Shown here piece by piece: positions 53,885-64,000 of a stretch of 64,000 nucleotides of DNA. A model generated the notes under the pieces. The model saw only the letters and a program-made list of their open reading frames with translations, made no database searches and was not told the origin of the DNA. The stretch's first letter is position 1. The number at the start of each line of letters is the position of its first letter. This stretch comes from Cephalopachus bancanus (taxonomy: Eukaryota > Chordata > Mammalia > Primates > Tarsiidae). The DNA is taken from contig JAPVLO010000133.1 in NCBI GenBank assembly GCA_027257055.1, positions 6,386,001-6,450,000 on the forward strand, given 5' to 3'. The position numbers were made by a program, and so were the translations under genes.

Positions 53885-54032
53885 TAATTCCCTACTGAAT
53901 ACTAGCCTCCAACCTCTCTTCAGTTTACCTGCACACCAGTGCCGGATTAATTCTCCTGAATCAGCCTCCTCATCATGTCACTGCCAAGCTCAAAATCCTT
54001 TACTGGCTTCTCAGGACTTAAGAATCTGATGC
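53885..54032 (+). repeat. L2 LINE fragment, sense
   Basis: 'tcctcatcatgtcactgccaagctcaaaatcctttactggcttctcagg' type sequence at about 53966-54015 matches the L2 segment 'catgtcactcccctgctcaaaa...'. It is interrupted on the right by an L1 insertion. Confidence 0.65.
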
Positions 54033-54039
54033 TTTTGTT

Positions 54040-54665
54040 TGTTTGTCTAATTTTTTTATTTTCAAATTGTGGGGTACAATTCAGGGTTGTTTATACAAGC
54101 ATTCATCGTGCAGTTACCCCTGTTGATGAGATGTGCCCCCCTCCCCAGTCAGATTTCAACTACTGTCATTCCCACCTCCCCCTGCCCCCCACCACAGTTT
54201 CCAACTACTGTCAATCCTTTTACTATAGTATTACGGTAGTTGCTCATGGTCCACTTATGAGGGAGAACATTTGATACTCGGTTCTTTGTTTCTGTGAAAG
54301 TTCACTCAGTATCATAGACTCCAATTCCATCCACGTTGCTGTGTAGTTTATGATTTTGTTCTTCTTTATGGCTGCATAATATTACATCATGTATATGTAA
54401 CACATTTTTAAAATCCAGTCCTCTTTTGATGGGCAGCACAGTTGGTTCCATGTTCTTGTTATTGTGAACAAGGCTGCAATAAACATACGTGTGCAGGTAT
54501 CTTTTCTATAGAGTGATTTGAGTTCATCCAGGTATTTTCCCAGTAGGGGGATTGTGGGATCATATGGAAGATCAATTTTTAGAACTTTTAGGAATCGCCA
54601 CACTGATTTCCACAGAGACTGTACTAGTTTACACTCCCACCAACAGTGTAGAAGTGTTCCCTTTT
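54040..54665 (-). mobile_element. L1 3' end, antisense, 5'-truncated
   Basis: The same 3' UTR family as at 8.0 and 18.3 kb: 'gtggggtacaattcagggttg', 'gatgagatgtgcccccc', 'cttatgagggagaacat', followed by antisense ORF2 C-terminal sequence. Readable minus-strand frames occur at 54382-54603. It is truncated at about 54665 within ORF2. Confidence 0.9.
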
Positions 54666-55924
54666 GAATCTGTTATATGATAATATAGTTTCGTATACCT
54701 CAAACTACATGTGGCAAACCTCATAGCATATATCTTTAATTACTGAGCCATTTGATATATTGTCTTCTACACATGTAGCAAACATGTTTTGTTCAGTGTA
54801 AATATATCGCCTGGAGTACCATTCCTCTCTTCTCAGTTTTTTGTTTGTTTGTTTTCCTTTTCTTGATTTTGTTTTCCCTTTCTTTTTCTAAATGCTGCTC
54901 AATCTTTTATACCCACATCCGTGAACCGGGTACGCCAAACTTCTCTAAATTTTCTCATTGTTGGGACCATTTTAGCCTTTATCATGTAATTCCTAAGGTT
55001 GATAGATAAATGTTATAGACAAAAAATCCTACCCAAATAGCTTACATGTTCCCTGCAATCCAGGACCATTATTTATACATCCCTACATAAAAGCCAGGAC
55101 ATTAAGCCTGTTGTGTATAGCAGATATCAAAAAGTATTTCTTAATTAATGCCTTTCTGATGAGTTGGGTTGACATAAAACAATGGAACACTTCCTAACTG
55201 AGCAGATTGTTCTATTGATTTTAACCTAACCCACCCATCTTAGTATGTTTAGTGGACCTCAGCATTTCTTTTCAATCTGGGAAGGATTCGTGTTTATTTA
55301 CAGATGGATCATGGCTAAATATGCACACACAGCTAACTTAAACCTTTTATTTCAGGCTTAATATTAAACTTTTGCCCTCAAAGAAATTAGAGTCCTATTG
55401 AAAATGTGAAGAGTCAGAACACAAACATATAAGAAGTTAAACCGTGACCAAGGATTTTAATAACAGTTCAAGTCAGCAACAGAGGAGACACCATAATTCC
55501 TGACATGCATAGCCAGGTCAGTGCACTAACATTAATTACACAGAAAATGTAAAGAAGGAAAGGTGACTTCAGGCTAAGTGGGTGAAAAGAACACACTTTA
55601 CGTGGTGAAAGTGGAGAGAAGACCTTGAAGACAATGTTTGGGGGGAAGGTTGGATAGAAGACTGGAGCTCAGCTGAAGGTCATTTGAATGTCTTGATGAT
55701 ACCAAGGAGCCATGATCAAGGAGCCATTTACCAGGATAGTACAAGGATCAAGTGTCACTGTTAGCTCCTTTATAAGACACAATGCAGCAATCGGGACAAC
55801 TTTCTAAAATGAGAATTTAATTTAATATTCAAATAACTAAAGAGAGAATCGATATGTATTGATCAATGAGGGAAAACAGTGGGTTTTCACCCAAGTGACC
55901 TAGTTGTGAGTCATAATTGTCTGG
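54666..55924. other. Intergenic sequence, nothing recognised
   Basis: A T-rich run with GTTT units lies at about 54837-54860. The part at 55500-55760 may be an ancient repeat, but I cannot name it. Confidence 0.35.
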
Positions 55925-56125
55925 AGGTAGATGAGTTTCTGTCCCAGCCCTGCCACTTCATAGCCATAGGACATTAAAACCTCTCTGCCACTTTCTAATC
56001 TGTGAAATGGGATAATATTATAACCTTTCCCTCATAGGGCTGTTGTGAAAATTAAAATGAGTTAATATAAACAAAGCATTTCTATCAGTGCTCGGCACAT
56101 AATAAATATTACATAGATAATAACT
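55925..56125 (+). repeat. MIR SINE, sense
   Basis: 'cccagccctgccacttcatagcc', 'aacctctctgcc', 'atctgtgaaatgggataat', 'cctcatagggctgttgtgaaaatt' and 'gtgctcggcacataataaatatt' follow nearly the whole MIR consensus order. Confidence 0.88.
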
Positions 56126-57164
56126 CTTTTATCAGTAATGCTGTCTCAACATTAGGTACTGGATCCATATGCTAAGTTTCTATACAAATTAGTTGATAAC
56201 ACTAAAAATAAAACATGGTGCTTTAGATATTTAGCCACAAGTATCCGCAATAATACCAAATTTGCTCCAACATACACAATTGCCCAGTTGTGATACTGAG
56301 GGTAGATGTTTAGTTCTAAATGTGGTCTGTGCCCTGAAACTGCTGAGCACAGATGTTCAGGCAGGGGTCAGACCCAGACCTTGGCCTCTCCAGTAAGCTG
56401 CCCAACCCAAAATAGGGTAGATGGTGGCACTGCATGTTACCCAATGAGTTCTAGTTACCCTTTTATGTCCCTGTGAGAGCACTGCAGGGTAGAGCCTCCC
56501 CCACCATCCAGAAGCCGGCTCACTGCACATTGTAAGCAGACAAGGAGATAGCGAGCGCTGCACTGTGCCCGAGCACATGCTCAGCAGTTGTTTGTCTAAC
56601 GGATGGAAAAGAGCGTAAGTCATTAAAGCAGCCACTAGGCTTCAGGCTTCCCTAGACAGCCTCTTTCCCCTTCTAAATACCACATTTCATTTTGTGAAAG
56701 TAGACCTCCAAATCATGACAAAAACAAGCATGAAACATGGTTTTTAAGAAGCCTTTGAAAATAGTACCCTGGCATGTTGGAAAATTTATAATGTTTTTTT
56801 GCTTTTTTTCCTTAGAATGTCTGACTAAGATTCTTTGTAACTAAAAATATACCTTGCATATTGTATAGGGTCAGATATGATTCTTATCTTTACATAATCT
56901 AGATATTTCTAAGCAGGATGTCCATTTACCATGCACTAATTTGGGGGAGATTATTTTAGGAATGAAACTTGTGTTAATCTTGAAGAAACAAAGACAATGA
57001 TGCTGATTTGATTTTTTTAAACTATATTTTTCAGTGGCTATAAATAAATACATATTTCATGTATTAGAATAAAAATTGGTTTCACTAGACTTTTCTCACG
57101 AAATCTTTTTTGTAAATTGAATGGTGTCTAGGAAAACAAATCTATAGAATTTAGTGCCAGTTAT
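56126..57164. other. Intergenic sequence, nothing recognised
   Basis: A 92-codon minus-strand frame at 56357-56635 has no domain. No repeat family is recognised. Confidence 0.4.
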
Positions 57165-57415
57165 TTTTCTAAGGATTTTATTTTAATTAATACATTTTTT
57201 TCATCACAACAACACTTGATATCAACTCCTTTGTACAAATTGACTCCTTTTAGCCTATCAATAACTGTGATATTATTGTTATTATTTTTATCCATGGTTG
57301 CACAGAGAAAACTGAGCTACAAAGAAGTTGAGTAAATTGCCCCATCAAGGGGCAGAGCTGGAAGAGGGGAAGCGGGACACATGAACTCCAGGGTCTTCAC
57401 TGTGTAAAAACAGTC
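57165..57415 (-). repeat. MIR SINE, antisense
   Basis: 'cacaacaacacttgatatc', a gap with 'attattgttattatttttatcc', then 'acagagaaaactgagctacaaagaag', 'gcagagctggaagagggg' and 'actccagggtcttcactg' reproduce the antisense MIR order. Confidence 0.7.
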
Positions 57416-57429
57416 CTTCTTCAAGGAAC

Positions 57430-58100
57430 ACACCCAGGACAGCATCGGATCAGAGCAATGTCTAATGCTCTAACCAAACTCAGGTTCGGTTACTCAACAC
57501 TCAAAAATCAAACTCGAGAAATAAGGGTTGGCGAAAAGAAAACAAGTTTATAAAGAGCCAGCAACCTGAGGAGAGGGTAGACTAATGTCTCAAAGATGAT
57601 CAATCTCAAGCCATTACAGATTTCAAACTCTTCTTATGTTAAGGGCATAGGGAGCCAAGGGAGGTGGGGAGGCTTCTTTGTCCTTGGTCAGGTCACAATG
57701 TTCCTTTAAATCTTTAAAATTTAAAGAAAAGTTTTGAAGGTGGTACAGAGTGTGTGCATGCTCTCGTTTTCCCCAGAGTTAGTTCTGACAGCTGCATCCT
57801 TATTGCTCCTATGTCATCCTTTTAGTTTTACCAAATTATTCTAGTGCACGCAAGCATTACAGAGGCCAGGCCCCATCCCCTAAATCTAAAATGGGAGTTA
57901 GTTAGGTTTGCCTCTTGCCATTTTGCTGTTACCATGAGAATGAGTAAACCATAGCTGATTTGCAGGAGACAGGAGCACTGACACTAGCCCCTCAGGCCTG
58001 AGCCAATTCCGCCAGCTGCAGTCCCTGAAGTTCTTCAGACAAATGTCACTGGAGGTCCAACCAACTTGCAGAGTCTTCAAAGGCTTCCGAATTTTAGGCC
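57430..58100 (-). repeat. Possible solo LTR of an endogenous retrovirus, antisense
   Basis: Read on the minus strand, this block has a promoter-like ctctttataaac (near 57546-57557). Downstream of it is a block resembling the R/U5 style of class I endogenous retrovirus LTRs ('cgccaacccttatttctcgag'). I recognise the style but cannot name the family, the ends are not certain, and no coding region is present. Confidence 0.4.
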
Positions 58101-58344
58101 AGCCCCCATGTCTTACTGAGAAACATTTACTTATCTTTCAGGTTTTGAGGCAATTCACTGACTTATTCAACATGCAGGGAACAAGGATTTCTAAAACAGC
58201 ACATGCTGCCAGGCACTAGGAATACCATAATGAGCCACTCGGATGTCTACACTCAAGGGAGTGATGGCCTATTTGTGAACATCGAAATTAAATTTGTAAA
58301 TGCTGTTATGTTTTAATGTCTGTATGTATTCATGTGATCCTTAG

Positions 58345-58632
58345 AATAGATACAAAATATTTTCTAAGTAAAAGAAGTCAGTCTGAAAAGTCAACATACT
58401 ATATGACTCTCTTGATATGACACATAAAAAAGGCAGAACTTCAGAGTCAGCAAACAGATCAGTGGTTGCCAGGGGCTTGGGGAAGAGGCAGGGAAAATTG
58501 CGTGGGTGAAGTGTGGGAGTTTTTAGGGCAGTGAAACAACTTTGTGTGATTTTGCAGGGGTAAACACATGACACAATGTATTTGTCAATAATCATGGAAC
58601 TTTACAGCACAAAGAGTGAGTCTTAAATTAAA
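58345..58632 (+). mobile_element. Old L1 3'-end fragment, sense
   Basis: 'gtaaaagaagtcagtctgaaaag', 'tatatgactctcttgatatga', 'gatcagtggttgccaggggcttggggaag' type sequence is the L1M 3' ORF2/UTR signature. Confidence 0.8.
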
Positions 58633-59205
58633 TCTTTAAATTTGTAGAATCTAAAGTATTATTTAGGAGGTCATGGAAATCCCAGGATAAAATGCCGAAT
58701 ACAAAAATCTAACTGTGTTACTAATGCATGTAGCAACCACACTGGAGGGTGTGGGGGGTGAAGGGAGGTGTTGACCTAGTTACTTTGGAAATGAGAGGAG
58801 TCTATAGGACCACAGGCAAAGGAATTGCACACAAGCGCTGTACTCTGGTTGATGAAGTTGTTTTTATTCTGAAACTGGTATTCATGCATGCTGGAATTAA
58901 ATGAGTAAGTAGGTGGATGACAGACAATGGGAGGTGGGTTTATCACTGTTGGAAAGTTATAGACAAGCAAGGGAAGAAGATTAGGATGGTCCAAGTATCT
59001 GGGTTCGAGTGGGAGGCATAAGTATGAACTCATAATTGGTGCAATGAACAGGTAGCCATGCATAGAAATATTCACAAATGCATGTATGCGTGCATGTGAG
59101 CATTTACCCACACATACTCTTGCTCTATCAGCTGTGAGGACCCAGGAGTAACTATATCCCAGTAGCAATGAGCATGTCTGAGATCCAGAGCTCAGTTTCT
59201 AATAT
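58633..59205. other. Intergenic or old L1-derived sequence, unassigned
   Basis: Lies between two L1M 3' pieces and may be a separate insertion or diverged L1. A 130-codon minus-strand frame at 58776-59168 shows no domain. Confidence 0.3.
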
Positions 59206-59390
59206 GGAGTTGAGTTCATAAGAATATATCAATAGTGTACCAATATTGAGTCATTTAATTGTGATCAATGTACTAATGTCAAATGTTAATAACTGGGGAA
59301 AGAGGGCATGTGGTATTTGGGAACTCTCTGTACTGCCTTCAAAACTTTTCCATAAATTAAAAATATCCTAAAATAAAAAGGGTTATTTTT
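59206..59390 (+). mobile_element. Old L1 3'-UTR end, sense
   Basis: 'caaatgttaataactgggg', 'ggtatttgggaactctctgtactgcc', 'ttttccataaattaaaaatatcc' and 'taaaataaaaagg' match the terminal part of an L1M 3' UTR. Confidence 0.75.
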
Positions 59391-60139
59391 TTAAAAACAA
59401 GGGAGAGTTCAAGTTCTCTAGCCTAGTAGCTCCTCTCTTCATTCACCAGCATAAAAGTCCTTAAGCCAATACAATACTAAGGTTTGACCACATTTCTGAT
59501 TGGGACCAGGGGAGAAGCTTCTATAGACATGGAGCAAAGCAAAAATTATTAAGTCGATACATTTTCTACCTTAAAGGCTACAAAACAAAAGGTACACCCT
59601 ACAGTGACTTTGTTATACTCGGTTAGAGACTTTATAACCTAGTCACTGGGAGCTGGAGAAGGCTTCCTTAAGAAAGGAAGTACAGAAGTTAGCCTGATAA
59701 AGTGGGGACTGAGAACTGTGTTCCTGACAGGAGGGGCCAGCACAGTCCCAGGCTCCGAGGTGGAATTAGGAGAACCAGTGAGTCAGAGATAAGACAGTCG
59801 ATGCAACTAAAATGTGGATGAAACAAGGAGATTTTAAGATATTTGAAGCAGGAGAGCAGTCATATGTGGCCCAGTTACCCAAAAAGCCCCAGGAATCCAT
59901 CCGTGAGCTCTAGGAAGGAGGAGTGGCTTGTTCATATTTCAGGTTGCAAGGCAGCGCACTGGTGGCACCACGCAGATGCGCCTGGAGCTGGGCTGGAGAG
60001 GAGACAGGGTGAGCAGCAGGAGGTTGATTTATGGTGTTCCTGGTAACTGCCAATGGTAACCTGAAATGGGATAGTGGTGATGATGATGGGGGAAGCAAAG
60101 TGGCAATGGGGGAGTTAAAAGTGAAAGAACTTAAGATCA
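59391..60139. other. Intergenic sequence, possible ancient repeat
   Basis: No gene. The text at about 59790-60060 recalls an ancient mammal-wide repeat that I cannot name. Confidence 0.3.
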
Positions 60140-61128
60140 GAAGGAGGGCAGGGATGTCCACTCTCACTGCTTCTACTTAATATTGCTGTTTATTCTAGCC
60201 AGTGCCATGAGTCACACACAAAAAGATTAGAAGAGCAGACAAGCAGGAGAGGAAGAAGTGAAACCTTCTTCATAAAATGACCTGATCATTTAGGTAGAAA
60301 CCCTATGGAATCTACAAGAAAAGCTGCAGGAAACAAGTGAATTTAACCATGACACAGGGTACAAAGTCAACAGATAAAAATCAATCATATTTCTATTCTA
60401 GCAGTGAACAGTTAGAAATTAAAATTTTTAAAAATATATTTTCAGTAGCATCAAACAACACAAAACACTTCTGGATGAAACAGATGAAAGATGTAAAAGA
60501 TCTGTCTATTGAAAACTATAAAACACTGCTAAAAAAATTACACATGATGCAAATAAATGGAGTGATATATTATGTCTCCAGATAAAAAGACTCATCATTT
60601 TAAAGAAGTCAATTCTCTTCAAATTGATCTTTAATTCAATGCAATCCCAGCCAAAATTCCAGTAGGCTTTTCAGCGAACTTTGACAAGTTCACCCTACAA
60701 TTCCTATGAACACGCAAATATCCAGAATAGTCTAAACATATTTGAAAAAGGAGAATCCAGTTGAAGACTAATAGTATCTGACATCAAGGCTGATTGTAAA
60801 GCTGTAGAAATTAAGACTATATGGCTTTGGCACCAAAACAGACAAATAAATTAATTGGTGAAAATAGAAGTTCAGAAGTAAACTCACATATAGAGGCAAT
60901 TGATTTTTGACAAAGGTGCAAAAGTCATTTAATGGAGGAAGGATTGTCCTTTGAGCAAATGAACTGGTACAGTTGAACATCCACATAAAAAAAGTAAACT
61001 TCCATGACAATACAACAAAAATTAACCCCAAATGGATCAGGGACCTATATATAAATCTAAAATTGTGAAACTCCTAGGAAAAAGCATTAAAAGAAAACCT
61101 TTGTGTCCTTAGGTTAGGAAAGATTTCT

Positions 61129-61415
61129 TTTTTTTTTTTTTTTGAGTTGGAGTCTCACTCTGTCGCCCAGACTGAAGTGCAGTGGCCGCTTCCGGCCACC
61201 GCAGCCTCGCCTACTGGGCTCCGGCGATCCTTCCGCCTCCGCCTTCCGAGTAGCCAGAATTACAGGTATGCGCTACCATGCCCGGCTGATTTTTTGATTT
61301 ATTGTAGAGATGAGGTCTCGCTGCCCAGGCGGGTCACGAACCCGCGGGCTCAGGCAATCCACTCACCTCAGCCTGCCAAAGGCGCGGGATTACAGGCTGA
61401 GCCACCGAGCCCGGC
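61129..61415 (-). mobile_element. Young lineage-specific Alu in old L1, antisense, perfect TSD
   Basis: A dimeric Alu from poly(T) to 'accgagcccggc'. It is flanked by perfect 14-bp duplications, taggaaagatttct, at 61115-61128 and 61416-61429. It is the best preserved copy of the palindrome-bearing subgroup (gtggccgcttccggccac). Confidence 0.96.
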
Positions 61416-61736
61416 TAGGAAAGATTTCTTATACATGCCACAAAAGCATGACACATTGTAAAAAATGATCAATTAGACCTGACCAAAAGTATAAACTAAT
61501 ACTCTTTGAAAGACACTTTTAAAGGAATAAAAATACAGTATAATAAAAATACAGGACTTACATAGAAGTTCTCAAAGCTCAACAACAAAATGTAACCCAA
61601 TAAAAAGAAAAAGTCAGACAAAATTTTGATTAGACACTTCATCAAATGAAGATATATGGATAGCAAAAAAGTCTCGTGAAAATATGCTCAACATCATTAG
61701 TCATTGGGGAAGTACAAACTAGAAATATGAGATACT

Positions 61737-62035
61737 GCTGGGCACAGTGGCTTAGCCTGTAATCCCAACACTTCGGGAGGTCAAGGCAAGAAGATTGCCT
61801 GAGGCTGGTGGTTTGAGACCAGCCTGGGCAACTTGGTGAGACCTTGCCTCTACAATAAATCACAAAAACTAGTTAGGTGGTGGTGTGCATCTGTAGTTCC
61901 AGCTACTTGAAAGGCTGAGGCAGAAGAATCGCCTGAGCCCTGCAGGTTGAGGCTGTGGTGGCTGTGCGCTTCAACCTGCATGACAAGAGTGAGACGCCAA
62001 CTCAAAAAAAAAAAAAAAAAAAGGAAAGAAAGAAA
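61737..62035 (+). mobile_element. Young lineage-specific Alu in old L1, sense, perfect TSD
   Basis: A dimeric Alu starting 'gctgggcacagtggcttagcc', with a long poly(A) and a GAAA-like tail. It is flanked by a perfect 16-bp duplication, agaaatatgagatact, at 61721-61736 and 62036-62051. It shares the 'tctacaataaatc' linker of the subgroup. Confidence 0.96.
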
Positions 62036-62683
62036 AGAAATATGAGATACTACTAGGCATATTAGGATGACTAAAATGTAAAGTCTGACTATAACACTTG
62101 CTGGCAAGACATAGAACACTGGAATTCTCAGCTACCACTGTAGGAATGCCCAGCTATTAGGAAATCTAATTTGGTGATTGTCTTTTTAAAAAGTTAAATA
62201 TACAGTGCCCTTTGTTTTCAGACATCCAAGAGAAGAAAAGGCAATATATCTATACAAAGATTGTATGTTAATGTTTATGTAGATTTTCCCCCATCATTTC
62301 CCAAAATAGGAATCAACTGAGATGCCCATCAACTTGTGGATGGATGAATCTGTTTTGGTGTATCTATATGGTGGAATATTACTCAGCAATAAAGAGATAT
62401 GAGGAACTCATACACACGAGTGAATATCAAAATAATTATGCTAAGCAAAGAAATGAGAACAAAGAAAAGTGCAGACTTTGTGATTTCATTTATATAAAAT
62501 TCTAGAAAATGAAAACAAATCTCCTGTGAGAGAAGCTGGTTGGTTGGTGTGATCCTGGGAGACAAGAAGGGGGAGAAAGGGAGTTACGAAGAGAGACTGG
62601 GAGCCTCATGCTCTTGACTGCAGTGGGGGTTTCATAAACACATCACATCCACATCTTAAATGTTTCTAGTTTATTATACGTTC

Positions 62684-62976
62684 TTCTTTTTTTTTTTTTT
62701 ATTTGGAGTCTCACTCTGTCACCCAGACTGGAGTGCAGTAGCACGCTCACGGCAACCACAGCCTTGACCATTTCAGGTGATCCTTCTACCTCGGCCTTCC
62801 AAGTAGCTAGAACTACAGGCATGCACCACCATACCCTGCTAACTTTTTAAATTTATTGTAGAGATGAGGTTTCGCCAAGTTGCCCAGGCTCGTCTCCGTC
62901 CTGTAGGCTTAGGCAATCCTCTCACCTCGGCCTCCCAACGTGCTGGGATTATAGGCATGAGTCACTGCACCCAGCC
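62684..62976 (-). mobile_element. Alu, antisense
   Basis: A full-length reverse Alu from a poly(T) run to 'actgcacccagcct'. It is intermediate in style: it has the 'tttattgtagagatgagg' linker of the young group but not its palindrome ('gcagtagcacgctcacggc' instead). No clear TSD was seen. Confidence 0.92.
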
Positions 62977-64000
62977 TATATGTCCATTTTATAAAGCACG
63001 TGTTCCAGGTATTTTTTGAAAGAACTTAGTGACTGACTGGCTGTGCTTGGGAGGAGAAACAAAGTACCAAGAATGAGGCTTCAAGCTGTGCACCCAGCTG
63101 AATGAAGTTTTTACTGAGATGGGAAGGGATGGAGTGGGGCCTTTGGAAGGTTTGGGAGCGGGACGGAAGGTGATGGACTTTTCTTGGACAGCATGATGTT
63201 AGGATTTATAGGGGGACTATACCAAGTATGCTCTTGTATGACAGTGACAGAAGAGATACTTCTAAAAGATTGATGAATGAGAGCAAAAATGGAGAGCTTG
63301 GCATGTGGGCTAGGCGGTTATAGGGTGTCATCATGAAGGGGCACAGATGCCATGGCATGGGGCAGAAGGGCAAGGACCATGGGTCCTGCATAAGGTAATT
63401 GTGTTAGGTGACCTTCAGGAGAAACAATTTGAAGGTAGCCAGGTTTCTATGCCTGAATGAAGTAAAGGAATGTTCGGTTAGCCCAGGTGTTGGCTGAATT
63501 CCAAAAGACAGGAGAAAGAGTTTGGGAAAGAAAGGAAAAGAGTGATGTTGTCAGAAGAGAAAAGTGTAATAGAGATTAGAACAATGGAAGATGATAAACA
63601 AGGACTTGTACCCAAAGATAACCAAGGAAGGCAGGTATATGAAGAGTCTTTGGCTTAGTCTTGATCACTGCCTGGAGAAGGGGCCTCACAGAATCGACTT
63701 GGAGAGAGGGCAGTGGGTCCAAGAGTGGGGAGAGCTGTTTCTTTTCTTCTCGATCCACGGACAGTGGTGACTAGAGTGGCCACCCATGAGCCTGCTCACC
63801 TTAGACAACCCAGGGGAAGGTATCTGCGGGCATTTGGGCAGCAAGGGACCTCACATGGGTGCTGTGCATCAAGCCACAGCTGTACCACCTACAGGGCGGG
63901 GGCGGGGCTCCTGAAATGGAATGTTTGTTTCTTATGCCCCATGATATGCCCAGGAGGACTGTGGAAGAAGCAAAGGAAGCCTAAAAGTTATAACACAACT
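62977..64000. other. Intergenic sequence, nothing recognised
   Basis: GA-rich, gene-free sequence. Parts may be ancient repeat, but no family is identified. Confidence 0.35.

Larger units (their letters stand above)
60140..62660 (+). mobile_element. Old L1 LINE, sense, split by two Alus
   Basis: It begins in ORF2 just after the reverse-transcriptase start ('ggatgtccactctcactgc'). It continues through 'gaaaccctatggaatctac', 'gtctattgaaaactataaaacactgc', 'gcaatcccagccaaaattcc' and 'aaactcctaggaaaaagc', and reaches 3' ORF2/UTR text ('gtggaatattactcagcaataaagag', 'catttatataaaattctagaa'). Stops and indels are frequent. Two Alus (61129 and 61737) are nested in it. Confidence 0.9.

Noticed and set aside
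58776..59168. 130-codon minus-strand frame
   Set aside because: Lies between L1 3' fragments, no domain is recognised, and length is within chance for this window size.
50883..64000. Exons of the 3' neighbour (ASB4 in human)
   Set aside because: No ankyrin-repeat or SOCS-box coding stretch with splice sites was found. The human distance makes its absence expected.

Overview
This is a vertebrate, and clearly primate, nuclear DNA window. It contains no bacterial or phage features. Most of it is intergenic sequence packed with interspersed repeats: dimeric 7SL-derived Alu elements, monomeric Alu arms, L1 and L2 LINEs, MIRs, a Tc1/mariner-type element, a hAT-Charlie element and microsatellites. 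The youngest Alu group does not match the lemur or galago/loris Alu sequences I know, nor the usual anthropoid AluS/AluY. That points, by inference, to a non-anthropoid primate, and a tarsier is my best guess.

The one protein-coding gene I can support is PDK4 (pyruvate dehydrogenase kinase 4, mitochondrial), on the + strand. All 11 coding exons lie between 38940 and 48817. Joined at GT-AG junctions they give a 412-residue protein with every phase consistent. The 3' UTR runs about 2 kb to an AATAAA at 50858. The promoter lies in a CpG island at about 38215-39160. It has a TATA-like box, GC boxes, CCAAT boxes, a perfect oestrogen-related-receptor half site touching an E-box, and a forkhead-like site. 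About 0.8 kb upstream, a 43-bp segment carrying a glucocorticoid-receptor-like half site is tandemly duplicated.

Layout: 1-13.5 kb holds scattered MIRs, a mariner-type element, several young Alus and an old antisense L1 broken up by Alus. 13.6-17.6 kb holds a TA/TG microsatellite with a hairpin, an old Alu and L1 3'-UTR pieces. 17.6-21.3 kb holds a 650-bp pyrimidine tract, a 5'-truncated antisense L1 (ORF2 3' half and 3' UTR), a second pyrimidine tract and an Alu. 21.3-38 kb is mostly unassigned sequence with Alu, L1 and L2 pieces. 38.2-50.9 kb is PDK4. 50.9-64 kb holds a hAT element with perfect target-site duplications, microsatellites, L1/L2/MIR remnants, a possible solo LTR, and an old sense L1 with two young Alus nested in it.

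In human the PDK4 neighbours are DYNC1I1 on the promoter side and ASB4 on the 3' side. I see no exon of either here, so the flanks are probably intergenic. I found no previously undescribed gene system. The most interesting observations are the duplicated promoter module, the lineage-specific Alu group with its palindrome, the mariner-type element, the L1 bracketed by pyrimidine tracts and a three-monomer Alu composite.
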